Assembly: GCA_050012355.1 (NCBI GenBank)
Contig: JBEKHI010000188.1
Coordinates: forward strand, 1-15,273
Origin: JBEKHI01 sp050012355
Lineage (GTDB): Bacteria > Actinomycetota > Actinomycetes > Streptosporangiales > Streptosporangiaceae
Length of the DNA stretch: 15,273 bases
Reading direction: 5' to 3'
Shown here: positions 1 through 5,008 of the stretch, one piece after another
Position numbering within the stretch: the first letter of the stretch is position 1
How the letters are laid out: each line of letters begins with the position of its first letter
Notes under the pieces: generated by a model
The model's input: the letters and a program-made list of their open reading frames with translations, nothing else
The model's database searches: none
Told to the model about the DNA's origin: nothing
Position numbers and translations under genes: made by a program

Positions 1-1193
1 TCGTTCCGGCCCATCTCCAGGCTGAAGATGACGGTCGGAAGCTGGTGCTTGATGGTCGCGGCACGAGCGAAGTCGAGAGCCAGCGCCGAGTTGTGCGTGG
101 GGAGCATGCCGCTCCCTGCTAGATACAGATGGTCATCCGCATCCACCTGAACACAGCGGACTGGGCGCGAAGGTACTCGGCGAACGTCAGTTATGAAACG
201 CCAGCCGCTGGCTTGCGAGCAGACGGCGTGGCGTGGGCCAGCGGGAGTGCCGAGTGTCCGGGCAATCTCCTCCGTCGTCACCACCCGGTCTGACGTCAGC
301 CCAGTAAGCCGATCTGACGTGAGCCACTGATGCGAGCCGTCGGCCACGATTACCGAGCCGTCTGAAAACTCGACCTCGTAGCAAGGGCGGCCGTGCATGA
401 CATCGGTAGCGGCGACGACGGCGATCGGGTCGCCGAAGGCCCCGAGAAGCTTGTCCCCTACGTCAACTGAACCCATCGTCGTCCACCCCGTCGGAGTGGG
501 CAGGGGCGTGTCCAGCGCCAGGGCTTTACCCACAGCAGGGCGAGCCGCGATGACGATCATCTGGCCGCCATGCAGGCCGTTTGTCAGGGCGTCGAGGTCC
601 GTGAATCCGGTAGGCACTCCGGTCATCGTGCCGCCGTGCGTGCTGATCGCCTCGATCTCGTCGAGCGCGCCGGGCATGATCTCCGATAGTGAGTGGTAGT
701 CCTCGGCGATCCGGCGGTCGGTGACCGCGTACACCTCGGCCTGTGCCCGGTCGACGATTTCGTCGGCCTCGGCATCACCGGTGAAGCCCATCTGGACGAT
801 CCTGGTCCCGGCCTCGACAAGCCGCCGCAGGATGGCCCGCTCGCGGACGATGCGCGCGTAGTACCCAGCGTTCGCCGCGGTCGGAACGGAGGCGATCAGG
901 GTGTGCAGGTACGGGCCGCCCCCGATCTTCGCCAGGTCCCCACGGCGCGCGAGCTCATTGCTGACCGTGATCGCGTCGGCGGGTTCACCGCGCGCGTACA
1001 GGTCGAGGATGGCCTCGTGGACAAGCTGGTGGGCCGGCCGGTAGTGATCGGTCGGCCTGATGACCTCGATCACGTCGGAGATCGCGTCCTTGGACAGCAG
1101 CATGCCGCCAAGCACGCACTGCTCGGCCGCTACATCTTGCGGCGGAGTGCGCTCGAACTCATCACCCCTGGACGATGCCTCGCTGACGCTCAC
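1..1193 (-). CDS. dnaB: Replicative DNA helicase DnaB, intein-containing, 5' part only
   Basis: DnaB is the hexameric ATP-driven helicase that unwinds DNA at the replication fork. Only the first part is in the window; the gene continues beyond the left edge. Residues 1-223 are the N-extein: the helical N-terminal domain (DVAAEQCVLGGML, then FTDLDALTNGLHGGQ) leading into the RecA-like ATPase domain, ending in the P-loop ARPAVGK. A 145-residue intein follows. The host protein resumes with SALALDFARAATIK and FSLEMG, typical DnaB sequence just after Walker A. The GTG start at 1193 is chosen because GGGAGGT lies 7 nt upstream; an in-frame GTG at 1202 is less well placed. The frame is open across both extein-intein junctions, so the gene is not broken. 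Long open frames on the opposite strand here are shadows. Confidence 0.96.
   Translation of the reverse strand, partial: MSVSEASSRGDEFERTPPQDVAAEQCVLGGMLLSKDAISDVIEVIRPTDHYRPAHQLVHEAILDLYARGEPADAITVSNELARRGDLAKIGGGPYLHTLIASVPTAANAGYYARIVRERAILRRLVEAGTRIVQMGFTGDAEADEIVDRAQAEVYAVTDRRIAEDYHSLSEIMPGALDEIEAISTHGGTMTGVPTGFTDLDALTNGLHGGQMIVIAARPAVGKALALDTPLPTPTGWTTMGSVDVGDKLLGAFGDPIAVVAATDVMHGRPCYEVEFSDGSVIVADGSHQWLTSDRLTGLTSDRVVTTEEIARTLGTPAGPRHAVCSQASGWRFITDVRRVPSRPVRCVQVDADDHLYLAGSGMLPTHNSALALDFARAATIKHQLPTVIFSLEMGRN
90..524 (-). other. Class 3 mini-intein in the DnaB P-loop
   Basis: This is a self-splicing protein element of 145 residues, translated within DnaB and expected to excise itself post-translationally. 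It begins with Ala (ALALDTPLPTPTGW) directly after the P-loop Lys and ends with LPTHN before Ser+1 of the C-extein. Class 1 inteins start with Cys or Ser. This one lacks that nucleophile but has the class 3 signature: Trp67 (SHQWLT, block B), Cys124 (VRCVQVD, block F) and Thr143 (block G). These numbers agree with those I remember for the mycobacteriophage Bethlehem DnaB intein that defined the class. In class 3 chemistry the block F Cys attacks the N-terminal splice junction to form a branched intermediate, and terminal Asn cyclisation releases the intein. The length leaves no room for a homing endonuclease, and no LAGLIDADG motif is visible. Confidence 0.93.
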
Positions 1194-1290
1194 CCGGCAC
1201 ACCTCCCGTCCCGCTCATGGTCCCGCCACATAGTTCTACCGGAGGCCACTGACATTCTGGCGGTGCCACGACCGACGAGCCAACACGAGC

Positions 1291-1518
1291 AGTGGACAAG
1301 TCTGTGGAGAACCTGTTCGGAAACGGCCTTCCTGCTGTGCGCACCCTGGGGATCGAGCTGTGGAATCAGCATGCCGTTCCTCCCGTATTTCGTGTCCTAT
1401 CTGCGGAAACGCTGTCCACGCCCTGTGTAGAGAAAAATCCGTGGGCATCGATACCGGCCCGCGACGACCCGATATCCACAGCGTGTCCCCACAGCGTCAA
1501 CGAGTGACCTGTGGATAT
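1291..1518. promoter_or_regulatory. Cluster of DnaA-box-like 9-mers
   Basis: Near matches to DnaA boxes are: 1291-1299 (reverse TTGTCCACT, 8/9), 1303-1311 (reverse TTCTCCACA, 8/9), 1359-1367 (reverse GATTCCACA, 7/9), 1412-1420 (CTGTCCACG, 7/9), 1472-1480 (ATATCCACA, 8/9) and 1510-1518 (reverse ATATCCACA, 8/9). More TGTGGA cores occur at 1657, 1836, 1848 and 1871. The one at 1848-1856 reads TTTTCCACA on the minus strand and fits TTWTNCACA fully. DnaA binding is inferred from similarity only. Control of dnaB, DnaA titration or an origin-related role are all possible. Confidence 0.45.
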
Positions 1519-1585
1519 GTCTGTGCGTATTCTCAGTCAGCTGCACACAGTGACTATTTAGCGGTAAGCCGAGGGGCGATGATGC

Positions 1586-1591
1586 TAGGCT
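1586..1591 (+). promoter_or_regulatory. Putative -10 element (TAGGCT) for the small ORF
   Basis: TAGGCT fits the actinobacterial -10 pattern TANNNT and ends 6 nt before the GTG at 1598, so transcription could begin on or beside the start codon (leaderless). No good -35 hexamer is seen. Confidence 0.35.
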
Positions 1592-1597
1592 TCGCCT

Positions 1598-1786
1598 GTG
1601 TGTTCGATGAGCGGGGGCCCGATCGATGAGATCGCGGACGCGATAGACCAGCTAGCTGTGGATGCTCGGCAGGAAACACCTGCTCAGGAACTGGCTGCAC
1701 GGCTCGCGGGCATCTGGTCGATGGTGAGCGACCTAGACCCGGAATTGGCTAGGCGACAGCGGAAGTACACCGGTCCGGCGGAGTGA
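1598..1786 (+). CDS. Small acidic helical protein of unknown function
   Basis: This is a 62-residue ORF starting at GTG 1598; an ATG at 1607 would give 59 residues (MSGGPIDEIADAIDQ). I do not recognise a named family. The product is predicted to be soluble and helical, with amphipathic stretches (DEIADAIDQLAVDA; AQELAARLAGIWSMV) and the end LDPELARRQRKYTG. There is no Shine-Dalgarno sequence before either start, but TAGGCT lies 6 nt upstream of the GTG, which suits leaderless expression. It sits between dnaB and rplI on the opposite strand and is followed by a strong hairpin. Coding character is moderate: sensible amino-acid content, but weaker third-position GC than its neighbours. It could be a minor conserved actinobacterial gene or a chance ORF. 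Confidence 0.5.
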   Translation: MCSMSGGPIDEIADAIDQLAVDARQETPAQELAARLAGIWSMVSDLDPELARRQRKYTGPAE

Positions 1787-1803
1787 GCACTCAGTTAAGG
1801 CAA

Positions 1804-1839
1804 CACAAGCACCCCGTCCAAAAGGGCGGGGTGCTTGTG
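1804..1839. terminator. Bidirectional hairpin terminator between the small ORF and rplI
   Basis: A 16-bp stem (1804-1819 with 1824-1839) contains one G-T pair and an AAAA loop; the arms read CACAAGCACCCCG on one side and CGGGGTGCTTGTG on the other. It lies between the convergent small ORF and rplI, so it probably ends both transcripts. There is only a short T-run (GATTTT) on the plus side, as is common for GC-rich actinobacterial terminators. Confidence 0.8.
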
Positions 1840-1879
1840 GATTTTGCTGTGGAAAACCCTCAGTCGAAGCTGTGGATCT

Positions 1880-2341
1880 TCAAGCGGCCTGGATATCGAT
1901 GTCCACGGTCGCACTGACCTCCGGGTGCAGCCGCACCCGGACCTGGTGCTGACCGAGGGTCTTGATCGGGTCAGTGACCTCGATCCGACGCCGGTCAAGC
2001 TCAGGACCGCCAGCGGCCCTAACCGCGTCGGCGATGTCGGAGGGGCCGACCGAGCCGAAGAGCCGGCCGTTCTGCCCCGCCCGACGACGCAGCCGGACGG
2101 TGAGCGACCCGAGCTGCCCGGCGACCGACTTCGCGTCGTCCAGGCTGCGGATCTCGCGGACCGAACGGGCCCGCTTGATCAGGTCGATCTCCTTCTCCGC
2201 ACCGCGGGTCCAGCGCATCGCGAAGCCGCGCGGGATCAGGTAGTTACGCCCGTACCCGGCGGCGACGTCCACGACGTCACCGGGGGTACCGAGACCGCTC
2301 ACTTCGTGAGTGAGGATCAGCTTCATCGGTGTGCGAGCCAT
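1880..2341 (-). CDS. rplI: 50S ribosomal protein bL9
   Basis: bL9 binds 23S rRNA near the L1 stalk and helps maintain reading-frame fidelity. The 153-residue protein has the typical N-terminal domain MKLILTHEVSGLGTPGDVVDV followed by the signature GYGRNYLIPRGFA. A long connecting helix (EKEIDLIKRARSVREIRSLDDAKSVAGQL) leads to the C-terminal domain (GRLFGSVGPSDIADAV ... LHPEVSATVDIDIQAA). The ATG at 2341 (MARTPMKLI) is preferred because AAAGGGA lies about 8 nt upstream; the internal ATG at 2326, where many homologues begin, has no ribosome-binding site. The gene is last in the rpsF-ssb-rpsR-rplI operon, 16 nt after rpsR, and is followed by the hairpin at 1804-1839. Confidence 0.97.
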   Translation of the reverse strand: MARTPMKLILTHEVSGLGTPGDVVDVAAGYGRNYLIPRGFAMRWTRGAEKEIDLIKRARSVREIRSLDDAKSVAGQLGSLTVRLRRRAGQNGRLFGSVGPSDIADAVRAAGGPELDRRRIEVTDPIKTLGQHQVRVRLHPEVSATVDIDIQAA

Positions 2342-2357
2342 CTGCGTGATCCCTTTC

Positions 2358-2594
2358 TCAGCGAGCCGTGCTCGTGTACGGGAGCAGCGCCATCTCGCGG
2401 GCGTTCTTGATCGCGGTCGCGACATCCCGCTGGTGCCGGGTGCAGTTGCCGGTGACGCGACGCGCCCGGATCTTGCCCCGGTCGGAGATGTACTTCCGCA
2501 GCAGCCCCGTGTCCTTGTAGTCCACGTAGCTGATCCGCTCCTGGCAGAAAGTGCAAACCTTCTTTTTCGGCTTGCGCAATATTGGCTTAGCCAT
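2358..2594 (-). CDS. rpsR: 30S ribosomal protein bS18, zinc-binding type
   Basis: bS18 forms a heterodimer with bS6 on the platform of the 30S subunit. The 78-residue product contains YKDTGLLRKYISDRGKIRARRVTG, the core of the family. It has the potential zinc ligands CTFC near the N-terminus and CTRH further on, so it is the zinc-containing (C+) form. Actinobacteria often encode a second, cysteine-free S18 elsewhere for zinc limitation. Two adjacent ATGs are possible (2597 and 2594). The second is preferred because AAGGAG (2607-2602) then stands 7 nt away rather than 4. The gene lies 52 nt after ssb, with a GC-rich hairpin in the gap, and 16 nt before rplI. Confidence 0.97.
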   Translation of the reverse strand: MAKPILRKPKKKVCTFCQERISYVDYKDTGLLRKYISDRGKIRARRVTGNCTRHQRDVATAIKNAREMALLPYTSTAR

Positions 2595-2614
2595 CATGGT
2601 GCTCCTTAACAGAG

Positions 2615-2630
2615 CCCCGCCTTCGCGGGG
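2615..2630. repeat. GC-rich hairpin in the ssb-rpsR gap
   Basis: CCCCGC and GCGGGG flank a 4-nt loop (GAAG on the transcribed minus strand). The hairpin lies just upstream of the rpsR ribosome-binding site, inside the operon. There is no T-run after it, so it is more likely a processing, stability or attenuation element than a full terminator. Confidence 0.5.
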
Positions 2631-2646
2631 ATGGGTAGTTCCTTCT

Positions 2647-3237
2647 TTAGAACGGCGGTTCGTCGGAGAATCCGCCGCCCGCGGCGTCTGATGCCCATGG
2701 GTCGGACTCGGCTGCCCGGCCGGACTGCGACGGGCCGTTCTGGCTGCCGCCTCCACCCCAGCTGTCGCCGCCACCCTGGCCACCGCCGCCACCTTGACCG
2801 CCACCGCCGCCTTGGCCGCCGCCGCCTTGGCCACCGCCGCCCTGCCAGCCGCCGCCCTGGCCGCCCGAACGGCTGACCTTGTTTACCTTGGCGGACGCGT
2901 TCCGCAGCGAGGGGCCGACATCGTCGACCTCGATCTCGTAGACGGTGCGCTTCTCGCCTTCTTTGGTCTCATAGTTCCGCTGCTTGAGCCGACCCGAGAC
3001 GATGACCCGCGTGCCGCGGGTCAGGCTCTCGGCGACGTTCTCCGCCGCCTGCCGCCACACGTTGCAGGTCAGGAAGAGGCTGTCGCCGTCCTTCCACTCA
3101 TTCGTGGTCTTGTCCATAAACCGCGGCGTAGAAGCGACCCGGAACCGGGCCACCGGCTGCCCCGCCGGCGTAAATCGAAGCTCAGGGTCGTCAACGAGAT
3201 TTCCGACGACCGTTATCTGGGTGTCACCTGCCGCCAT
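2647..3237 (-). CDS. ssb: Single-stranded DNA-binding protein
   Basis: SSB coats single-stranded DNA during replication, repair and recombination and recruits partner proteins through its acidic tip. The 196-residue product has an N-terminal OB fold (about 1-115: DTQITVVGNLVDDPELRFTP, FLTCNVWRQAAENVAESL, GTRVIVSGRLKQRNYET). A flexible linker (about 124-170) is made almost wholly of Gly with Gln, Trp and Ser. The C-terminal tip is SDEPPF, the conserved partner-docking peptide. The long GGGGQ repeats are typical of actinobacterial housekeeping SSB and make the DNA locally repetitive (about 2755-2850). The ATG start is preceded by GAGGGAG. The gene sits 48 nt after rpsF and before rpsR. Confidence 0.98.
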   Translation of the reverse strand: MAAGDTQITVVGNLVDDPELRFTPAGQPVARFRVASTPRFMDKTTNEWKDGDSLFLTCNVWRQAAENVAESLTRGTRVIVSGRLKQRNYETKEGEKRTVYEIEVDDVGPSLRNASAKVNKVSRSGGQGGGWQGGGGQGGGGQGGGGGQGGGGGQGGGDSWGGGGSQNGPSQSGRAAESDPWASDAAGGGFSDEPPF

Positions 3238-3285
3238 TGGCCCAGCTCCCTCGACTTCAGGTAATGCAGTGGCGAAGTGGTTTGT

Positions 3286-3576
3286 TTAGCGGTGCTCCGG
3301 CCGCAGGACCTTGGTCCGCAGCACGGCCTCGTTCAGGTTGAGCTGCCGGTCGAGCTCCCGGACTGTGTCCGGCTCGGCGGTCAGGTCGACCACCGCGTAG
3401 ATACCTTCCGGCTTCTTGTCGATCTGGTACGCGAGACGGCGCTTACCCCAGATGTCGACCTTAGCCACCTTGCCGCCATCGCCGCTCACGACCGTCAGGA
3501 ACTGGTCGAGCGACGGCTGGACGGAGCGCTCCTCGAGGTTAGGGTCGAGGATAATCATGATTTCGTAGTGGCGCAT
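3286..3576 (-). CDS. rpsF: 30S ribosomal protein bS6
   Basis: bS6 binds 16S rRNA together with bS18. The 96-residue product has the family opening MRHYEIMIILDPNLEE, then KVDIWGKRRLAYQIDKKPEGIYAVVDL, and ends in LRTKVLRPEHR, matching the usual length and ferredoxin-like fold. The ATG at 3576 is chosen from family alignment; AGAGGAGG (3596-3589) lies 12 nt upstream, a little farther than usual. It is the first gene of the rpsF-ssb-rpsR-rplI operon. Its leader has two stem-loops, which may be a site of feedback control by the S6:S18 dimer, as known for rpsF in other bacteria. Confidence 0.97.
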   Translation of the reverse strand: MRHYEIMIILDPNLEERSVQPSLDQFLTVVSGDGGKVAKVDIWGKRRLAYQIDKKPEGIYAVVDLTAEPDTVRELDRQLNLNEAVLRTKVLRPEHR

Positions 3577-3607
3577 GAACGTCCGAAGCCTCCTCTGGAC
3601 TCGTGCG

Positions 3608-3651
3608 GTCACGGTCTTTCCGTGACAGGAGGGACGCGGCCTTATCGCCGC
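3608..3651 (-). promoter_or_regulatory. rpsF leader stem-loops
   Basis: Two adjacent stem-loops lie in the presumed 5' leader. One has a 7-bp stem, GTCACGG/CCGTGAC, with a 5-nt loop (3608-3626). The other is GCGGC/GCCGC with a 6-nt loop (3636-3651). Autoregulation by S6:S18 binding to an rpsF leader structure is established in other bacteria; whether this leader has the same motif is inference. Confidence 0.4.
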
Positions 3652-3659
3652 AGGTCGCT

Positions 3660-3665
3660 AGCTTA
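3660..3665 (-). promoter_or_regulatory. Putative -10 element (TAAGCT) for the rpsF operon
   Basis: On the minus strand TAAGCT fits TANNNT and would place transcription start near 3653, just before the leader stem-loops. No clear -35 hexamer is seen. Confidence 0.3.
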
Positions 3666-3747
3666 CCAGGGGTAGTCGCCCCTCCGGGACGGTTCGCCGG
3701 CGCGACAGCGGGAACAACCGAGGAAACTGCCTTCTATGGAGGTGAAC

Positions 3748-4083
3748 GTGGCAGGCACCGTCCGTTCTGATAGCCGTCGGCGCGTCTCGCACCTAACGCT
3801 GAACTCCGATGGCAAACCGCACACGCTGGAAAACGTGCTGGCTATCAGTGTCCTGGTCATTGGGATCGCGTCCTTCGTCATCGGACTGATCGTCAGGAAC
3901 GACGCCCGGGCCGGGACCGCGCTGGCCATCGCGGCCGCCGTCACCGGCTTGTACGGCCTGCTAGTGGGGCTGTACGCACAGATGGTATCCGCCACCCGCG
4001 AGGAGCGCGTGATCATCATGACCGGCCTCATCGCCGGCTTCGTCGGCCTCGCCTTGGGCATAGCACACGGAGGGCTCGGCTAA
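3748..4083 (+). CDS. Small membrane protein with three predicted helices, unknown function
   Basis: This 111-residue product is not of a family I recognise. It has a basic, hydrophilic N-terminus (VRSDSRRRVSHLTLNSDGKPH) and three hydrophobic segments at about 29-49 (VLAISVLVIGIASFVIGLIV), 56-79 (GTALAIAAAVTGLYGLLVGLYA) and 87-108 (VIIMTGLIAGFVGLALGIAH). A cytosolic N-terminus is likely. The GTG at 3748 is chosen because GGAGG at 3738-3742 lies 5 nt before it; the in-frame ATG at 3736 overlaps that ribosome-binding site and is probably not used. It is divergent from the rpsF operon, and an array of palindromes and tandem repeats follows it. A role in the envelope is only a guess. Confidence 0.75.
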   Translation: MAGTVRSDSRRRVSHLTLNSDGKPHTLENVLAISVLVIGIASFVIGLIVRNDARAGTALAIAAAVTGLYGLLVGLYAQMVSATREERVIIMTGLIAGFVGLALGIAHGGLG

Positions 4084-4096
4084 CCGCGACATCCGC

Positions 4097-4151
4097 CCCC
4101 ATCGATGGTCCATCGATAGCACCTCAGCCCCATCGATGGGCCATCGATAGC
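4097..4151. repeat. Two 24-bp direct repeats, each with a 17-bp palindrome
   Basis: The copies at 4097-4120 and 4128-4151 differ at one base (23/24 identical), with a 31-bp period. Each contains the perfect inverted repeat ATCGATGG-N-CCATCGAT (4101-4117 and 4132-4148), so ATCGAT occurs four times in 48 bp. They lie in the 160-bp gap between the small membrane protein and endonuclease IV. An operator pair or stem-loops are possible. Confidence 0.85.
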
Positions 4152-4184
4152 GCTCCGGCCAGCGGCGCTCCGGCCAGCGGCGCT
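4151..4184. repeat. 15-bp tandem repeat
   Basis: CGCTCCGGCCAGCGG occurs twice in tandem (4151-4165, 4166-4180), followed by a further CGCT. It directly abuts the palindromic repeats. Each unit can fold (CGCT/AGCG). Function unknown. Confidence 0.85.
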
Positions 4185-4230
4185 GTGCAGCGGTGTCGCG
4201 CACCCCGAGGCACGGCAGATTCTCGTCTCA

Positions 4231-4236
4231 TAGGCT
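4231..4236 (+). promoter_or_regulatory. Putative -10 element (TAGGCT) for endonuclease IV
   Basis: TAGGCT ends 7 nt before the ATG at 4244 and no Shine-Dalgarno sequence is present, pointing to a leaderless transcript. It lies about 45 bp downstream of the repeat array, so the array could act as an upstream regulatory site. Confidence 0.45.
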
Positions 4237-4243
4237 GTAGTCC

Positions 4244-5008
4244 ATGACTCAGATTGGCGGCCACTTTCACGACGAGGATCCCCTCGACGAGGCGCTAGGA
4301 CTCAAAGCGGACGCGGCTCAGTTCTTCCTCGGCGATCCGCAAGGCTGGAAGGCCCCGGTGATCCCGGACGGGATCGGCGCGTCGTTCGCCGCCAAAGGGG
4401 TCGACGTTTATATCCATGCTCCGTACATCATCAACGTCGCGACCAGCAATAACAGGATCCGTATCCCGAGCCGCAAGATCCTCGAGCAGCAGCTTGCGGC
4501 CGCTGCCTCGGTCGGCGCGAAAGCGCTCATCGTGCACGGTGGTCACGTAACTCAGGGGACCGACCCGGCCGCCGGGGTCGAGAACTGGGTAAAGGCGGTG
4601 GAGCGGATCGACCGGCCGCTGCCCATGCTGATCGAGAACACCGCGGGGGGTAACGGAGCCATGGCCCGCACCCTGGACCAGATCTCCCGGCTATGGGAGG
4701 CGGTGGGCGGAGCCGACAATGTGGGATTTTGCCTGGACACCTGTCACGCCAACTCCGCGGGCATCGAGCTGGCCGACGCGGTGGACTCGATCACGGCCAT
4801 CACCGGGCGGATCGACTTGGTGCACTGCAACAACTCGCGCGACGATTTCGGCTCAGGAGCCGACCGGCACGCCAACCTCGACTCCGGGACCATCGACCGC
4901 GGGCTGCTGCTCGAGGTCGTCCGGGCGGCCGGGGCCCCGGTCATCTGCGAGACACCTGCTCCCGGCATCGGCGCGGACATCGAGTGGCTCAGGTCGTCTC
5001 TCGGGTAA
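4244..5008 (+). CDS. nfo: Deoxyribonuclease IV / apurinic endonuclease (Nfo/End family)
   Basis: This base-excision repair enzyme cleaves DNA 5' to abasic sites and removes 3' blocking groups, using three zinc ions in a TIM barrel. The 254-residue product carries all nine expected metal ligands: H58 (IHAPY), H98 (HGG), E131 (IENT), D165 and H168 (CLDTCHA), H194 (LVHCNNSRD), D207 and H209 (ADRHANLDSG) and E236 (ICETP). It looks closest to the actinobacterial End group (FFLGDPQGWKAP, RIRIPSRKILEQQ) and is somewhat shorter than E. coli Nfo. The ATG start fits the leaderless -10 at 4231. Its last 20 bp overlap the end of the convergent GT87 gene. In M. tuberculosis the orthologue is, as I recall, not in this cluster, so its position here looks lineage-specific. 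Confidence 0.95.
   Translation: MTQIGGHFHDEDPLDEALGLKADAAQFFLGDPQGWKAPVIPDGIGASFAAKGVDVYIHAPYIINVATSNNRIRIPSRKILEQQLAAAASVGAKALIVHGGHVTQGTDPAAGVENWVKAVERIDRPLPMLIENTAGGNGAMARTLDQISRLWEAVGGADNVGFCLDTCHANSAGIELADAVDSITAITGRIDLVHCNNSRDDFGSGADRHANLDSGTIDRGLLLEVVRAAGAPVICETPAPGIGADIEWLRSSLG

Larger units (their letters stand above)
1194..1597. other. 404-bp gene-free region upstream of dnaB
   Basis: No convincing gene is seen here. The open frames that cross it are antisense to dnaB or lack coding character. It holds the dnaB 5' region on the minus strand, including its ribosome-binding site at 1201-1207, and several sequences resembling the DnaA box (consensus TTWTNCACA, or TTGTCCACA in actinobacteria). 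The dnaB promoter cannot be placed with confidence. Confidence 0.6.

Noticed and set aside
90..524. A frameshift or disrupted dnaB pseudogene
   Set aside because: The insert is in frame at both ends and has intact splicing residues, so it is an intein, not a disruption.
693..1430. A 245-codon plus-strand frame opposite dnaB
   Set aside because: It is the complement of the conserved DnaB N-terminal domain and continues into the non-coding region; no motif is present.
1194..1879. The chromosomal origin oriC itself
   Set aside because: The DnaA-box-like cluster is suggestive, but dnaA and dnaN are absent, no box array shows a strict consensus, and there is no clear AT-rich unwinding element. 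Reported as a regulatory cluster only.
2755..2850. A tandem repeat or CRISPR-like array in ssb
   Set aside because: The repetition is the codon-level result of the Gly/Gln linker of SSB; there are no spacers.
3736..3747. ATG at 3736 as the start of the small membrane protein
   Set aside because: It overlaps the GGAGG ribosome-binding site that serves the GTG at 3748 and has no ribosome-binding site of its own.
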